Below are positions 18,143 through 26,912 of a stretch of DNA of 64,000 bases, in pieces. Below the pieces are notes generated by a model, which was not told the origin of the DNA, made no database searches, and worked only from the letters and a program-made list of their open reading frames with translations. Position numbers and translations under genes: made by a program. The stretch is from Sphingobium sp. SCG-1 (GTDB lineage: Bacteria > Pseudomonadota > Alphaproteobacteria > Sphingomonadales > Sphingomonadaceae): assembly GCF_002953135.1 (NCBI RefSeq), contig NZ_CP026372.1, positions 3,769,501 to 3,833,500 on the forward strand, read 5' to 3'. Position 1 is the stretch's first letter, and each line of letters begins with the position of its first letter.

Positions 18143-19921
18143 ATGACGACGCCAGACAAGCCCCGCTTCCGATCGCTGGACTGGTTCTCCGACCCTGAAC
18201 GGTCCGACATGGTCGCGCTCTATCTGGAGCGGTTCATGAACTATGGCATCACGCCCGCAGAATTGCGCTCCGGGCGACCCATCATCGGCATCGCGCAAAC
18301 GGGCAGCGATCTTAGCCCCTGCAACCGCATTCACCTCGATCTGGCGAAGCGTGTGCGGGACGGCATACGCGATGCAGGCGGGATCGCGATGGAATTTCCG
18401 GTCCATCCGATCTTCGAAAACTGCCGCCGTCCGACCGCGGCGCTCGACCGCAACCTCGCTTATCTGGGCCTTGTCGAGATCCTCTATGGCTACCCGATCG
18501 ATGCCGTGGTGCTGACCACGGGCTGCGACAAGACGACGCCCTCTGGCATCATGGCCGCCAGCACTGTCGACATTCCCGCGATCGTCCTGTCGGGCGGGCC
18601 GATGCTCGACGGCTGGCATGAGGGCGAGTTGGTCGGCTCCGGTACCGTTATCTGGCGGAGTCGCCGCAAATTGGCGGCAGGAGAGATTGATGAGGAAGAG
18701 TTTCTCCAGCGCGCTTGCGACAGCGCGCCGTCTGCCGGGCACTGCAACACCATGGGCACTGCCTCCACCATGAACGCGGTGGCCGAAGCGCTTGGCCTCT
18801 CCCTCACCGGCTGCGCGGCAATACCCGCGCCCTATCGGGAACGCGGGCAGATGGCCTATGAGACCGGTCGCCGCATAGTCGAGATGGCCTATGAGGACTT
18901 GCGCCCATCTCAGGTGCTGACGCGCGAAAGCTTCCTCAACGCGATCCGGGTGGTCAGCGCATTGGGCGGGTCGAGCAACGCACAGCCGCATGTGATGGCG
19001 ATGGCCCGCCATGCAGGCGTGGAGTTGCATGCCTCGGACTGGACCGAGCATGGTTACGACCTGCCGCTGCTGCTGGATATGCAGCCCGCGGGGAGATATC
19101 TTGGCGAGAAGTTCCATCGCGCGGGCGGCGTGCCGGCGATCCTTTGGGAATTGATGCAGGCCGGCAAATTATCGGGCGATTGCGTGACCGTGACCGGCAA
19201 GACCATGGCGGAAAATCTGATGGGCCGGGAGACGCGTGACCGCGATGTCATCCGCGCCTTTGATGCTCCTTTGCGGGAGAAGGCTGGGTTCCTCGTTCTC
19301 TCAGGCAACCTCTTCGATTTCGGGATCATGAAGACTTCCGTCATCAGCGCAGAGTTTCGCACCCGCTACCTTTCCACGCCCGGTTCCGAAGGTGTGTTCG
19401 AGGGCAGAGCGATCGTCTTCGAAGGTGGTGAGGATTATCACCACCGGATCAATGATCCGTCGCTGTCCATCGATGAGAACTGCATCTTGGTGATGCGCGG
19501 TGCGGGGCCGATCGGCTGGCCCGGATCGGCGGAAGTCGTCAACATGCAGCCGCCAGACGCGCTGATCCAGCGCGGGGTGCAGTGGCTGCCGACGCTGGGC
19601 GACGGGCGGCAGTCGGGCACTTCGGACAGCCCGTCCATCCTCAACATTTCGCCCGAAAGCGCGGCAGGCGGCGGGCTGGCCTGGCTGCGGACCGGTGATA
19701 TCATTCGCGTCGATATCAATAACGGGCAGTGCAACGCCCTGGTGGATGAGGCGGAGATCGCGCGGCGATTGCTGGAGGCGCCGCCGCCAGTCCCCGCGTC
19801 CAATACACCGTGGGAAGAACTGTTCCGTGAGAAGACCGGTCAAATGGCGACCGGCGCAGTTCTGGAAATGGCCGTTAAATATCGCGGCATTGCCCGGAAG
19901 ACGCCGCGCCATAATCACTAG
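18143..19921 (+). CDS. xylD: D-xylonate dehydratase XylD (IlvD/Edd family)
   Basis: A 592-residue iron-sulfur dehydratase that converts D-xylonate to 2-keto-3-deoxy-D-xylonate. Cluster cysteines are Cys60 (SDLSPCNRIH), Cys128 (TTGCDKTTPSG) and Cys201 (SAGHCNTMGTAS), the same numbers as in Caulobacter XylD. HPIFENCRRPTAALDRNL, IPAPYRERGQMAYETGRRI, LSGNLFDFGIMKTSVI and the C-terminal PRHNH also match. The ATG follows an AGGAAGG site and the gene lies 30 bp after the KGSA dehydrogenase. A second IlvD/Edd protein at 44.8 kb is more divergent and is assigned to arabinonate. Confidence 0.95.
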   Translation: MTTPDKPRFRSLDWFSDPERSDMVALYLERFMNYGITPAELRSGRPIIGIAQTGSDLSPCNRIHLDLAKRVRDGIRDAGGIAMEFPVHPIFENCRRPTAALDRNLAYLGLVEILYGYPIDAVVLTTGCDKTTPSGIMAASTVDIPAIVLSGGPMLDGWHEGELVGSGTVIWRSRRKLAAGEIDEEEFLQRACDSAPSAGHCNTMGTASTMNAVAEALGLSLTGCAAIPAPYRERGQMAYETGRRIVEMAYEDLRPSQVLTRESFLNAIRVVSALGGSSNAQPHVMAMARHAGVELHASDWTEHGYDLPLLLDMQPAGRYLGEKFHRAGGVPAILWELMQAGKLSGDCVTVTGKTMAENLMGRETRDRDVIRAFDAPLREKAGFLVLSGNLFDFGIMKTSVISAEFRTRYLSTPGSEGVFEGRAIVFEGGEDYHHRINDPSLSIDENCILVMRGAGPIGWPGSAEVVNMQPPDALIQRGVQWLPTLGDGRQSGTSDSPSILNISPESAAGGGLAWLRTGDIIRVDINNGQCNALVDEAEIARRLLEAPPPVPASNTPWEELFREKTGQMATGAVLEMAVKYRGIARKTPRHNH

Positions 19922-19965
19922 ATCGGCGAGCCGGATCGGCGCTGATCCCCCAACTGTCTGAGCAT

Positions 19966-20003
19966 AAAAAAAAGGGGGTGGCTGACGATGTGTCAGCCAC
20001 CCC
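19966..20003 (-). terminator. Strong intrinsic terminator between xylD and the receptor gene
   Basis: GGGGTGGCTGAC and GTCAGCCACCCC form a perfect 12-bp stem with a 5-base loop (19975-20003). On the minus strand the hairpin is followed by eight T (complement of the A run at 19966-19973). It ends transcription of the TonB receptor coming from the right and may also stop xylD read-through. Confidence 0.9.
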
Positions 20004-20034
20004 TTCATTATGCCGCCGGTGCAGCGTGCTTCCT

Positions 20035-23000
20035 TTAGAAGCGGCCGCGGATGCCCACGAGAACGGTACGACCCGGATTATATTCGTTGAACGTCGCATT
20101 GGGGTACTGGAAGTAAGAGCTTTGCGCTTCCTTGGTGATGTTAATCACGTTGACCACCACGGTCGGCAAATAGTCATTGTTGAAGATCTTGCCGAGGTCG
20201 ATGTTGCCCGAAAAATCGAGTTGTGAGTAGTCCCGTCCGAAGATTGCTGCCTGCGGGATGCCGTTCTGATTTAGCGTCGAAGACTGCGACCCTTCGTTGT
20301 AGGTGTAGGTCAAGCGACTGGAGATGCCGTGGCCTTCATAATAGCCGGTCAGGGTATAGGTGGTCGGCGCCACTCCCAAGGCAACGGGTGGAACCGTACC
20401 CTCGCCCTTCTGATCGATCAGCGTCAGGTTGCCCTGTACACCGAACCCTTCGACACCGACATATTTCGTCAGGAAGTCGAGTGGCTGCGTGACCTGGAAT
20501 TCAAGCCCGTTCACCTTCAACTTGCCGTCCGAATTGACTTGCTGCTGGATAACGACATCCACATTCCGGGGGTCTTGACCATTGGCGCGTGACTGCAAGG
20601 CGTCCCGTTGCGCCTGCGTCAGGGACTCAAAGTTGATGCCGAATTGTTCAAGGAAAGAGAAAGGCCGGGTCGTGAGACCATTTACCGTAAAGCCGGTGAT
20701 CGATTTGCGGAACGCGGCGACCGAGATCACGCCTTCCCGCCCGGTATAATATTCGAAGCCTAGGTCGATATTGTCCGAGATGTATGGGTCCAGCTCATTA
20801 TTGCCGACTGTGCCGATGTCTGCTGACGGCTGAACGAAGCTTGCGCCCGGCAACAATTGGTTGGGATCGGGACGCGTCATCGTCCGCGATATGGACGCAC
20901 GGGCTACGGCCTTGCCTGCAAATTCGAACGCTATGCTCGCCGAAGGAAGGAAGTTCGAATAGACTTGGCGAGTGATCGGGAAGGTCAGGAAGTTGGGATA
21001 GCGCCCGCCATCGGCAATTGGGCCGGTGAGAGGCGTGTTACGCGGATCGGGAACGCTGACGCGGCCACCGACGAGTTGCTCGGTCCGGACGTACCGAACG
21101 CCGCCGTTCAGTCGGAGCACATTGTCGCCGACATCGATGATGCCGTTACCTTCGATAAAGGTGCCGGTCACCTTTTCCCGGATAAACCCACCGTTGGCAC
21201 CGCTGCTCGATGCGCCGGTTTCCGTCGCGGAGGCCAGCAAGGCGTCGTAATTGGTCGCGCCTTTGAACTTGTCCCAGTCCACCGTTATGAAGCCGTTACT
21301 TCCGGGCAGCAGGAAGCTTGGCACCGCAGCGGTCGGGATCAACGAACCTGCATAAGTGATCGGCGGAGCGCCTGCGGTTGCGTTAGTGCCGTAACCGGCA
21401 AAGGCCGGGAACCCTGCCGGAGTGGCTACGCCGGGCTGGCTAAGCCCTGTGCAGGGCGTGGTGGTGGTGTTCGGTGCCAGCAACGTTACGCTTGGACCGT
21501 TGCCGCAGATCGCGTTCTGCCAGGGGTTCGTATTGTCGAACGGTGTGATCCGCCGCTGCGTATCGTCAAAGGATCCGCCGACGCGAACGCTGAACCGACG
21601 CTCATCGCCGAAGAGCAAGCTGCCACGAATGCCTTTGGTCTTGGTGGAGCGGTCTTCCCCATTCAGGTTGACGCGACCGCCGCCGTTCCAGCCGAAATTA
21701 TTGGGATTGTTGAGGTCGATATTCGTGGAGATGGATGGGATGCCGCCATCGTTTGCATAGGTCACAGTCGCGCCGCTGCTGGGCGGCGTAATCACCAGAA
21801 CCGTCGGACTTTCGCGGCGGAAGGTGCTCTTGGTGTAATTTGCCTGAATGTCGCCCTTGATCCAGTCGTTGACGACGAAATCGAGGCCCGGATTGACGCC
21901 CCAGAATTCCTGATCGTCCTTATATGGACGATATTCCAGGAAGAATTGCGAATTCGCATAAGTGCCGCCGGTGACGACGCAGCCCGTAACGCAATCTACC
22001 CGATCATAGGTCGTGTTGAGGGGAATGACTGCGCCGTTGCGTACTACCCAGTTCATCGCGGTACGCGTGAATTCGGTCGTGCGCTTGCCGTACATTCCAT
22101 CGACATAGAAGTGCAGGGCATCACTCGGACGCCATTCGACCGAGGCGATGTAATTCTGACGCTTGCGATCGCCGACTTCCGTTCGCGGGCGACCCAGGCG
22201 GGGGAGCAGACCGTTGTCGATCTGATCGATAGTTGCACCCGGGTTCTGGCTCAACAGGAACGCCTGGGTGATCGGAGTGCCAGTAATAAGGCCGTTGCCC
22301 GCATTGACGGGCACTGTAGCTGGGATCGTGAAGTTGCCGCCACCTGTCGGGTTCAGCGTACCACTAGTGCGCTGTGTAGCAGTCAGATTGGGGTTGGTCC
22401 AGCCGATCGTCTCGAACCCATCGACTCGGAATCTGTTGCGGACGGCAGCAGCGCCGACCAACACGCCGAAGTCGCCAAATGTCGCGCTGGCGACGATATG
22501 ACCGCGATAGCCCCACTTCTCTGCAGAGCTGACTTTGGAACCCTGCAGGCCATAGCTGATATAAGGCTTGGGGTTGTCGAAGGGCCGGGCGGAGCGCAGG
22601 TTCACCGTACCCGCTGCGCCGCCTTCCAACTGACTGGCGACAGGTGATTTGCTTACCGTCAACTGCGTGAACAATTCGGTTGGCAGCAGGTCAAGATCAA
22701 CCTCGCGGCCCGTGCCCTGAGCGTCGAACCGGACGGAAGCGATGGACACTGGCGTGCCATTCAGAAGCACACGCGTGAATGCCGGCCCAAGGCCGCGAAT
22801 AGCGACGTTGGAACCTTCGCCGGTGACTTCGCGGCTAATCGTGATGCCGGGAATCCGGTTCAGGGATTCGGCGATGTTGGTGTCAGGGAATTTGCCGATG
22901 TCTTCGGCGAAAATGCTGTCAGTGAACCCGACAGAGTTGCGCTTGGCATTTGTCTGGCTTTGCAGCGAGGCGCGGAAGCCCGTGACGACGATGTCCTCAG

Positions 23001-23226
23001 CGCCTGTCGCAGAAGGGTCGGCGGGTGGCTGAGCAGAGGAGTCGATAGCCGTGGGTGAAGTCTGCCCCGCGCCATCCTGCGTGGGCGCGTTCGCAGGCTC
23101 TTGTGCACTGCTGTTGGATGATGGAGTGGGTGTGCTGACGGTCTGCGCGAGCACGGGCCAGGCGGTCGTGACCAGCAAGAATGCCGAAACCGAGCCTGCA
23201 CGACGGATATTAAGCTTCTTCCCCAT
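20035..23226 (-). CDS. TonB-dependent receptor, xylan-regulon type
   Basis: A 1063-residue outer-membrane receptor. The signal peptide ends near TTAWPVLAQ. A long Ser/Thr/Pro/Ala linker follows, then the TonB-box-like DIVVTGFRASLQSQ, the plug domain (FAEDIGKFPDTNIAESL, VAIRGLGPAFTRVLLNG) and a 22-strand barrel ending PGRTVLVGIRGRF with a terminal Phe. It resembles the TIGR01782 group of sphingomonad and xanthomonad receptors. LacI operators lie at 23299-23314 and 23585-23598, upstream of its start, so it is probably the outer-membrane importer for xylo-oligosaccharides of this regulon. The ligand is inferred only from that context. Confidence 0.9.
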   Translation of the reverse strand: MGKKLNIRRAGSVSAFLLVTTAWPVLAQTVSTPTPSSNSSAQEPANAPTQDGAGQTSPTAIDSSAQPPADPSATGAEDIVVTGFRASLQSQTNAKRNSVGFTDSIFAEDIGKFPDTNIAESLNRIPGITISREVTGEGSNVAIRGLGPAFTRVLLNGTPVSIASVRFDAQGTGREVDLDLLPTELFTQLTVSKSPVASQLEGGAAGTVNLRSARPFDNPKPYISYGLQGSKVSSAEKWGYRGHIVASATFGDFGVLVGAAAVRNRFRVDGFETIGWTNPNLTATQRTSGTLNPTGGGNFTIPATVPVNAGNGLITGTPITQAFLLSQNPGATIDQIDNGLLPRLGRPRTEVGDRKRQNYIASVEWRPSDALHFYVDGMYGKRTTEFTRTAMNWVVRNGAVIPLNTTYDRVDCVTGCVVTGGTYANSQFFLEYRPYKDDQEFWGVNPGLDFVVNDWIKGDIQANYTKSTFRRESPTVLVITPPSSGATVTYANDGGIPSISTNIDLNNPNNFGWNGGGRVNLNGEDRSTKTKGIRGSLLFGDERRFSVRVGGSFDDTQRRITPFDNTNPWQNAICGNGPSVTLLAPNTTTTPCTGLSQPGVATPAGFPAFAGYGTNATAGAPPITYAGSLIPTAAVPSFLLPGSNGFITVDWDKFKGATNYDALLASATETGASSSGANGGFIREKVTGTFIEGNGIIDVGDNVLRLNGGVRYVRTEQLVGGRVSVPDPRNTPLTGPIADGGRYPNFLTFPITRQVYSNFLPSASIAFEFAGKAVARASISRTMTRPDPNQLLPGASFVQPSADIGTVGNNELDPYISDNIDLGFEYYTGREGVISVAAFRKSITGFTVNGLTTRPFSFLEQFGINFESLTQAQRDALQSRANGQDPRNVDVVIQQQVNSDGKLKVNGLEFQVTQPLDFLTKYVGVEGFGVQGNLTLIDQKGEGTVPPVALGVAPTTYTLTGYYEGHGISSRLTYTYNEGSQSSTLNQNGIPQAAIFGRDYSQLDFSGNIDLGKIFNNDYLPTVVVNVINITKEAQSSYFQYPNATFNEYNPGRTVLVGIRGRF

Positions 23227-23298
23227 ACATCCTCTCCGAACAAGGCGGCCAATTTCCCGAGGCCTACCTTTGACGCCGCATTGATTCGCGACGCACTT

Positions 23299-23314
23299 TT
23301 GATAGCGCTATCAA
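23299..23314. promoter_or_regulatory. LacI-family operator O1 of the TonB receptor gene
   Basis: TTGATAGCGCTATCAA is a perfect 16-bp palindrome 72 bp before the receptor start codon. It is the most symmetric copy of the motif in the window. Confidence 0.85.
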
Positions 23315-23584
23315 TTTGCAGGCGTCAATCTTTATATCGGTATCGGAGAGATCACGGCCCGATAGGACCGGATGCCGATGAGGCGTAAAAATCCGATCCA
23401 TCCCTTTAAATCTCAGTGTTTAACTGGAGGAGACGGTCAAAAATGACATAAGCACGACTAGAAGGATGAAGTGATCGTCTCCGGCGACTCGTCCTCGTCG
23501 TCGCACGAGATGTGCACCAGCCTTCTGCCTTTATCCGCCGTGGCAATAACAAGATGGTAAAGCTAACATCATTCAATGTCTTCG

Positions 23585-23598
23585 TGATAGCGCTATCA
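23585..23598. promoter_or_regulatory. LacI-family operator O2, 285 bp upstream of O1
   Basis: TGATAGCGCTATCA is again a perfect 14-bp palindrome. Its centre is 285 bp from that of O1, near a whole number of helical turns. It may act as an auxiliary operator for looping, or control a separate transcript. Confidence 0.75.
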
Positions 23599-23742
23599 AA
23601 TCTAAGTCTGGTGCCATTTTTGTGAGCTATGACGATGGGAGAACTGCCGAAACGGCGTGTGATGGTTGTGACTGCCTGCATAACGGCGTCGTTCTCTACT
23701 GCGCGTGAAGCAGCGCCTGACGCGCTGGCAGCGGTCACAATG

Positions 23743-23775
23743 AAAAGGCCGGACATTACTGCCCGGCCTTTTTTT
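23743..23775. terminator. Bidirectional intrinsic terminator
   Basis: AAAAGGCCGG and CCGGCCTTTT form a 10-bp stem with a 10-base loop. Seven T end the hairpin on the plus strand and four T on the minus strand. It lies 20 bp after the stop of the minus-strand beta-helix/propeller gene and is the natural end of the receptor-fusion operon coming from 29.9 kb. The longer plus-strand T-run hints that a plus-strand transcript may also end here. Confidence 0.85.
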
Positions 23776-23795
23776 CATTCCGATGGCACGGTGGG

Positions 23796-26700
23796 TTATG
23801 GCATTCGCCACGCGTAAAGGGAGTGATGAGTGAGGATAAACAGCGTTTGCTTGTCCCGTCCTCCAAACACCAATTGCAGCGGCCGTTCGGGTACGTCGAT
23901 CCGGCCGATTTCCTTGCCGTCCGCCGCATAGATGAACACCTGCCCGTTGGCGACATAGACGCGGCCCTGGCCGTCGGTTGTGACACCCTCTCCGCCGCGA
24001 TTGGCGAAAACCTTGAGGTCTGTCATTGCACCGGCCTGCCCGATAACGCCGCTATAGGTCTTGTTCTCAGACCCATTGGTCACAAAGACGCGCTCGCCCG
24101 GCTTGCCCTGAATAAAGCCGTAACTGTCCAGCGGATCGGAGAAACGCAACCCGCGGAAGTCCGATGGACCTTGTTGGAATACGCGCCAGGCAGGCAAAAC
24201 GAGGCTACCATCGGGCGAAACATATTCGCGCGTCTTGGGAAGCGCCATGTCACGGACAAACATCTCTGCTAGGATGGTGAACTCATAGGTTTTCGGATCA
24301 ATCTGATCCTTGAATTCTCCGTTTACCCACCAGTTGACGGGCAGCACGGTCGCTGCGCCCCTATGCGAGGTTGCAGGCGTCGAAGGGATGACGGTCAATT
24401 CCGTATCTGGCGTGCCAGGCTTAACGCTGTAGACTGTGCCGTTGCGTCCGTTGGATGACAGGACCATCAGATTGTCCGAGCGATCCACTGTCAGGTTGAC
24501 GGGATCAAGCGGCGCGTCGCGTACAATCTCGAGCTTGCGATCGTCCGACCAACTCCAGATGCGCTGAAACTTGCGGTCTATGAAATAGACGGTGCCTTTG
24601 CTGTCCACTGCCGCGCCGCCGATCGAATGGAAGCCGTCGCCGAGCTTTTCGATCTTGCCGCCCCGAAACGTGGATGGCGTGACTGGATCAGGCTTGGCCG
24701 GCACGTCCAGCACGGCAAATTCCCGCTCCCGCACCTCCAGCCCATGCGTCACATCCTGAATGGCATTCTCATAGGGAAATTTTGTCAGGCGCAGGAAGGT
24801 CGCGCAGCCATTTTCATCGCAGGTGCCAACGCCGCTCTCCGCGTTCACATGGACGTTGCGGAAGCGGATGTCGTGCGAGTTGTAGAGCGACACGGCGGTC
24901 GGCGCGGCCTTGCGCGTGCGCGTCACGCGATAGCCATGGAAGTTCGCGACGAGGATATTGTTCGAATTGCGGATTTCCAACGCTACCGCGTCGCCGCTCT
25001 CTCCCGCCTCGCCCTCGGTCTGCGGCGCGAGCAGTTCCCAGTTGGATACGCGGTTGAGGCCGATTTCGGTGCGGACATGATGTTCGACTGATGCCTGGAT
25101 CAGGCGGCCGGGGGTATCCGTGTCGGAGATCAGGATGCCCGGATGCGCAAAGGTGCTGGGGCTCCAGATGTTGGCGAAAGTGCCCCCACCGCCGCGCGTG
25201 ACCCACAAGCTTGCATTCTGGCCATCCCAGCGCTTAGCCGCATCGGGGTCTCCGGTCGCATTGTTGTTGTAGGGCGTGATGCGTTTGCCGTCGAACAAGT
25301 TGGTGCCATGCCCACCCTGAAACTTGATGTCGTTGGCCATCGAATTGGCCCCCGCCATCCACAGCAGCGCCGTCGCGCGCGGATTGATGCCGTTGGTATT
25401 GAGGCCAAGCCCCGCCACGATGGCATCGCCGCCCTGCGCGGTTTCGATGAGCGCCTTTGGCACGCCCACCCCTTGAAAGGCGGGCGTGCCATCGGGCAGG
25501 CCGATCTGCGTCAGGCTGGGGTGCAGTCCCAGCAGCACAGTGTCCGGCCGCAAGCGAAGCGTGTCGGTGACATTGTAGAAACCAGCGGGCAGATAGACGA
25601 CGCGATGCGTGTCGATCGCCTTCTGTATCGCTGCGGTATCGTCGGTCTTGTTGTCGCCCTTCGCGCCCAGCTTTCGGACGCTGACCCATTCGGAAACCGG
25701 TGGCAGGGGACGAATGGCGGGAGCGGACGGCGCGGGCAGGCTGGCGATCGTCTGCGCCTGCATGTCCGTCTTGTACGTGCCCATCTGGCCAAGGCCCGGC
25801 AACGTCAGTCCATAGGTGAAGGACGCGACCTTATAGGCTGGCCCCTTCCCCGCGACCGTCTTTCCACTGTCGCGGAAGCGGGCGAAGGTGGGGGTGTTGG
25901 CCGCAACCACATTTTGGAAGCCGATCTGCGTATAGACATTATCTTCGTTGGAGATGATGACGCCAGCCTTCGAAATATTCTCGAACCGGACATCCTGCCC
26001 CCAGAGCCAATCGCCGTATCCCCGGTCGATCTCTATGCCGACCGGCGTGTCGCGGATGGCGACGTTGAGCAGCGTAAGTCCCGCTTCATGTTCGCGGATG
26101 GCGGCGTCGCGCTGTCCCTGAAACGTCGAATCCACCAGTGCGAAGGGCCAGGCAGGCGACGTCTTTTCGGCGAGTATGCCATAGCGGCCACCCCGAAAGT
26201 GCAGGTCCTCCGCTTCGTTCGCGACATGGTAGAGGCCAGCGAGGCCGGACCCTATGTCGAAATCCACATGGCTAACAAAGCTGTGCTGCGCAGCATGGAA
26301 CCGGATCGCCGTCGCGGCGGGATTGCCCTCCATAATGCGGAAGTCGATGTTGCCTAGCGCGGAATAGAAGGTGCCAGGGTTGGCGTCCGCTATCGTCTTG
26401 TCGAATGGCACGCTGCCCGCTGGCGGGAAGGCGGCGGGCGGGCTTTGCTTGTCCGTTTCACGTGCGCTGCCGGTGAACATCAGCATATGGGCGACGCCCT
26501 TTTGAAAGCCGGGGGTATTTGCACCAAGCACGAAAACGGGCCGCTTCTCGCCAATGCCGAAGATGCGCACGCCTGGCCACAGGAAGATCGTGCGGGTGAT
26601 CCGGTACGTGCCCTGCGGGACGAAGACGATCCCGCCGCCACCCTTTGCCGCCGCCTTGTCGATCGCCTGCTGGATTGCCGCGCTATCGTCGACCTTCCCG

Positions 26701-26837
26701 TCGGCCACGCCTTTAACAGTGACGGCACTCGGTTCGTCGGGGGCGGTAGTGTAGACAGACGGCGATGCCATGGCCACTGGCGCGACCGACAGGCACAGCA
26801 GCATGGTCGCGTAGGCTCCACTTAATCCACGATGCAT
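23796..26837 (-). CDS. Secreted double beta-helix (GH55/Pectate_lyase_3-like) fused to SMP-30-like propeller, copy 1
   Basis: A 1013-residue protein with a Sec signal (TMLLCLSVAPVAMA). Two beta-helix modules each start with the Pectate_lyase_3 signature: ADGKVDDSAAIQQAID at about residue 46 and AKGDNKTDDTAAIQKAID near 400. This double-helix plan is that of GH55 exo-beta-1,3-glucanases. From about residue 725 the chain continues as a propeller related to SMP-30/gluconolactonase, with AAVDSKGTVYFIDRKFQRIW and GVTTDGQGRVYVANG. The usual metal-site EGP is IGGA here, so lactonase activity is doubtful. The gene lies 75 bp after the TonB receptor in one operon. Its paralogue is at 30.0-33.1 kb. A beta-glucan or related polysaccharide is the likely target, as inference. 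Confidence 0.75.
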   Translation of the reverse strand: MHRGLSGAYATMLLCLSVAPVAMASPSVYTTAPDEPSAVTVKGVADGKVDDSAAIQQAIDKAAAKGGGGIVFVPQGTYRITRTIFLWPGVRIFGIGEKRPVFVLGANTPGFQKGVAHMLMFTGSARETDKQSPPAAFPPAGSVPFDKTIADANPGTFYSALGNIDFRIMEGNPAATAIRFHAAQHSFVSHVDFDIGSGLAGLYHVANEAEDLHFRGGRYGILAEKTSPAWPFALVDSTFQGQRDAAIREHEAGLTLLNVAIRDTPVGIEIDRGYGDWLWGQDVRFENISKAGVIISNEDNVYTQIGFQNVVAANTPTFARFRDSGKTVAGKGPAYKVASFTYGLTLPGLGQMGTYKTDMQAQTIASLPAPSAPAIRPLPPVSEWVSVRKLGAKGDNKTDDTAAIQKAIDTHRVVYLPAGFYNVTDTLRLRPDTVLLGLHPSLTQIGLPDGTPAFQGVGVPKALIETAQGGDAIVAGLGLNTNGINPRATALLWMAGANSMANDIKFQGGHGTNLFDGKRITPYNNNATGDPDAAKRWDGQNASLWVTRGGGGTFANIWSPSTFAHPGILISDTDTPGRLIQASVEHHVRTEIGLNRVSNWELLAPQTEGEAGESGDAVALEIRNSNNILVANFHGYRVTRTRKAAPTAVSLYNSHDIRFRNVHVNAESGVGTCDENGCATFLRLTKFPYENAIQDVTHGLEVREREFAVLDVPAKPDPVTPSTFRGGKIEKLGDGFHSIGGAAVDSKGTVYFIDRKFQRIWSWSDDRKLEIVRDAPLDPVNLTVDRSDNLMVLSSNGRNGTVYSVKPGTPDTELTVIPSTPATSHRGAATVLPVNWWVNGEFKDQIDPKTYEFTILAEMFVRDMALPKTREYVSPDGSLVLPAWRVFQQGPSDFRGLRFSDPLDSYGFIQGKPGERVFVTNGSENKTYSGVIGQAGAMTDLKVFANRGGEGVTTDGQGRVYVANGQVFIYAADGKEIGRIDVPERPLQLVFGGRDKQTLFILTHHSLYAWRMP

Positions 26838-26861
26838 CTGATAGGCTCCGGAAAAGAAGAT

Positions 26862-26885
26862 GTCCCGGCCGTGCAGGACCGGGAC
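26862..26885 (-). other. Intercistronic hairpin between receptor and fusion gene
   Basis: GTCCCGG and CCGGGAC form a 7-bp stem with a 10-base loop in the 75-bp gap. There is no T-run, so it may be a processing or partial-termination element that sets the receptor/enzyme ratio. Confidence 0.35.
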
Positions 26886-26912
26886 AAGGTTGGGGAGAGT
26901 ATAACGAGGATA

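Larger units (their letters stand above)
23227..23795. other. Regulatory intergenic region with two LacI operators and a terminator
   Basis: This 569-bp stretch contains no convincing gene. It holds two perfect TGATAGCGCTATCA palindromes 285 bp apart and a bidirectional intrinsic terminator at its right end. It is the upstream region of the minus-strand TonB receptor and the downstream flank of the minus-strand beta-helix/propeller gene. The frames that cross it either run through the terminator hairpin or start inside it. Confidence 0.7.

Noticed and set aside
20857..22647. Long plus-strand open frame (596 codons) opposite the xylan TonB receptor
   Set aside because: It is antisense to a well-supported gene, has no domain and no ribosome site.
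23406..23756. Minus-strand frame of 116 codons in the operator-rich gap
   Set aside because: Its start lies inside a strong terminator hairpin and the frame covers operator O2; no domain is seen.
23629..23817. Plus-strand frame of 62 codons after operator O2
   Set aside because: It would have to read through the intrinsic terminator at 23743-23775 and has no protein similarity I recognise.
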